In this document: positions 44,520 to 45,530 of the stretch, in pieces
Layout: each line of letters starts with the position of its first letter
Position numbering within the stretch: position 1 is the stretch's first letter
Origin: Candidatus Zixiibacteriota bacterium
GTDB taxonomy: Bacteria; Zixibacteria; MSB-5A5; WJJR01; JAJRUJ01
DNA length: 45,530 nucleotides
Assembly: GCA_024277855.1 (NCBI GenBank)
Contig: JAJRUJ010000098.1
Coordinates: forward strand, 1-45,530
Direction of reading: 5' to 3'
Notes under the pieces: model-generated
What the model was told of the DNA's origin: nothing
The model's input: the letters and a program-made list of their open reading frames with translations, nothing else
The model's database searches: none
Translations under genes and position numbers: made by a program

Positions 44520-44981
44520 TCAGGCATCCGGTTTGTAGGTCCAGCAATGGTCGCAGCAATCGCCGCCATCGGCTAAAATCTGCGTGCGGGTCATCTTAAT
44601 CCCCGGATGAATTTTCCGGCAGGTATCAAAGTCGGTCTCGCAATACAGCGGGACAAACTCACCGAGACCGTAATCTTTGAAAATTTCATAAAATACACAC
44701 CAGTGATAGTTGATTTTGACCATCGTCTCATCAGAAGCAACCATCGAATAGGAGATATCGTCGGCGTATTCAAGGGTTTGATTTTTGAACTCCTGCCAGC
44801 GTTTGTCGAGCGGAATGTCCTTGAAAACAGTAACAAAGCGATCTTCGGCATACCTGTCGAACAGGGTTTTGGCGAATTTTTTGGCCTCTTCGCGGCCATA
44901 AAGTTCGATTGCCGTCTTGATTGCAAAAATCAGCGGCCGCAGTTCGACCAACCGCTCGTTATACATTTTTTCTTTGGTCAT
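44520..44981 (-). CDS. L-2-amino-thiazoline-4-carboxylate hydrolase-family protein
   Basis: 153 residues resembling the ATC hydrolase family. The family's founding enzyme opens the thiazoline ring on the way to L-cysteine; most members are uncharacterised. The C-terminal region has FVPLYCETDF, IHPGIKMTRTQILADGGDCCDHCW, with four conserved cysteines that could be catalytic or bind metal. The N-terminal half is helical (MYNERLVELRPLIFAIKTAIELYG). The ATG at 44981 has GGAG upstream and overlaps the stop of the radical SAM gene by four bases (ATGA), so the two are translationally coupled and probably work together. The true substrate is not known. Confidence 0.8.
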   Translation of the reverse strand: MTKEKMYNERLVELRPLIFAIKTAIELYGREEAKKFAKTLFDRYAEDRFVTVFKDIPLDKRWQEFKNQTLEYADDISYSMVASDETMVKINYHWCVFYEIFKDYGLGEFVPLYCETDFDTCRKIHPGIKMTRTQILADGGDCCDHCWTYKPDA

Positions 44982-45530
44982 GACCACACTCCGGGAACTG
45001 GCTGACGGCAATACCCGCACACGCCGTCGGCGATGTGAAATTCGGTGATATGGTACCCATACCGCCCGATTATTTTTTTCCGACAGGAATTACAATATGT
45101 ATTCTCACGTCTGTTGCCCGGGACGTTGCCGAGGTACACATAATTCAGCCCGGCGGCATCGGCGATATCCGCGGCGGTTTCTAAAGTCGACAACGGGGTC
45201 GGTGGGAGGTTTTTCAGCAGATACATCGGTTGAAAACGGGTGAAATGTACAGGAACATCCGGCCCAAGATTGGTCATGATCCAATTACAGAGCGCGCGGA
45301 ATTCTTTTTCCGAATCGTTGAGTGTCGGCACGACCAGATAGACAATCTCACACCAAAGGCCCTGCTTCTTGATTGTGACCAGGGCTTCGAGCACTGGTTT
45401 AAGTTCGCCGTGCACGACATCGCGATAGAAATCCTCGGAAAACGATTTGAGGTCGACTTTGATCGCATCGAGCGTCCCGCAAAGTTCGACTAACGGTTCG
45501 GGATTGATATAGCCACCCGTGATCATCACA
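44978..45530 (-). CDS. amrS: AmrS-type radical SAM enzyme (AmmeMemoRadiSam system), C-terminal part
   Basis: The 5' part lies beyond the window edge, so the CxxxCxxC cluster motif is not seen. The 183 visible residues match the C-terminal two thirds of AmrS, a relative of pyruvate formate-lyase activating enzyme: TGGYINPEPL, IDAIKVDLKSFSEDFYRD (with Leu-Asp variants), VYLVVPTLNDSEKE, HFTRFQPMY and YVYLGNVPG, then two CxxC pairs (CNSC and CGYC) that suggest a zinc knuckle. AmrS occurs with AMMECR1 and Memo proteins in a system of unknown function. Those two partners are not in the window and would be sought upstream. Confidence 0.88.
   Translation of the reverse strand, partial: VMITGGYINPEPLVELCGTLDAIKVDLKSFSEDFYRDVVHGELKPVLEALVTIKKQGLWCEIVYLVVPTLNDSEKEFRALCNWIMTNLGPDVPVHFTRFQPMYLLKNLPPTPLSTLETAADIADAAGLNYVYLGNVPGNRRENTYCNSCRKKIIGRYGYHITEFHIADGVCGYCRQPVPGVWS

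Overview
The window is bacterial chromosome, GC-rich and densely coded on both strands. It looks like a Gram-negative (diderm) organism: it encodes lipoproteins with clear lipoboxes, a giant SprA-type outer-membrane protein, RseP, Kef-type transport and MurB. SprA is otherwise best known from the Bacteroidetes type IX secretion system. Together with the Bacteroidetes/Firmicutes-style xerC-hslV-hslU order, it suggests a member or neighbour of the FCB superphylum (for example a Zixibacteria-like candidate lineage). That placement is inference; no rRNA gene is present to settle it.

Layout. 1-2.5 kb (minus): a PaaI-type thioesterase and two paralogous lipoproteins. 2.8-5.2 kb (plus): a hybrid sensor histidine kinase. 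5.6-9.4 kb (minus): xerC-hslV-hslU, translationally coupled by 4-nt overlaps, then argF. 9.7-11.0 kb (plus): an exported DUF4412/LolA-like protein, followed by a 560-base intergenic region holding a decayed REP-associated transposase (RAYT) between inverted REP-like ends. 11.6-16.6 kb (plus): nadC, birA, tRNA-His, hisS and hutH. 16.7-24.6 kb (minus): a CPA2/RCK transporter, a membrane protein, two tandem signal peptidases I, rseP, dxr and a lipoprotein cyclophilin. 24.8-32.1 kb (minus): a complete F-type ATP synthase operon (atpZ, an AtpI-like protein, atpB-E-F-H-A-G-D-C). 32.3-42.0 kb (minus): murB, sprA, a glutaminyl-cyclase-like M28 lipoprotein, a ComEA-like protein, rsmD and coaD. 42.5-44.3 kb (plus): radA and a small ABM-domain protein. 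44.5 kb to the end (minus): the 3' part of an AmrS-type radical SAM gene, overlapping an ATC-hydrolase-family gene.

Most genes are housekeeping. The most unusual signals are four. (1) The tRNA-His has U72 and U73 where bacteria usually have C, and it sits directly upstream of a HisRS whose motif-2 loop lacks the residues expected to read C73. (2) A REP/RAYT system is scattered through the intergenic regions: REP-like hairpins with a GTGG head, plus an internally deleted RAYT. (3) A sprA gene is followed by a glutaminyl-cyclase-like lipoprotein, with two complete signal peptidases elsewhere in the window; this suggests a secretion and N-terminal maturation pathway like that of Bacteroidetes. 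(4) An AmrS radical SAM gene is translationally coupled to an ATC-hydrolase-like gene. No CRISPR array, intact insertion sequence, prophage or rRNA was seen.
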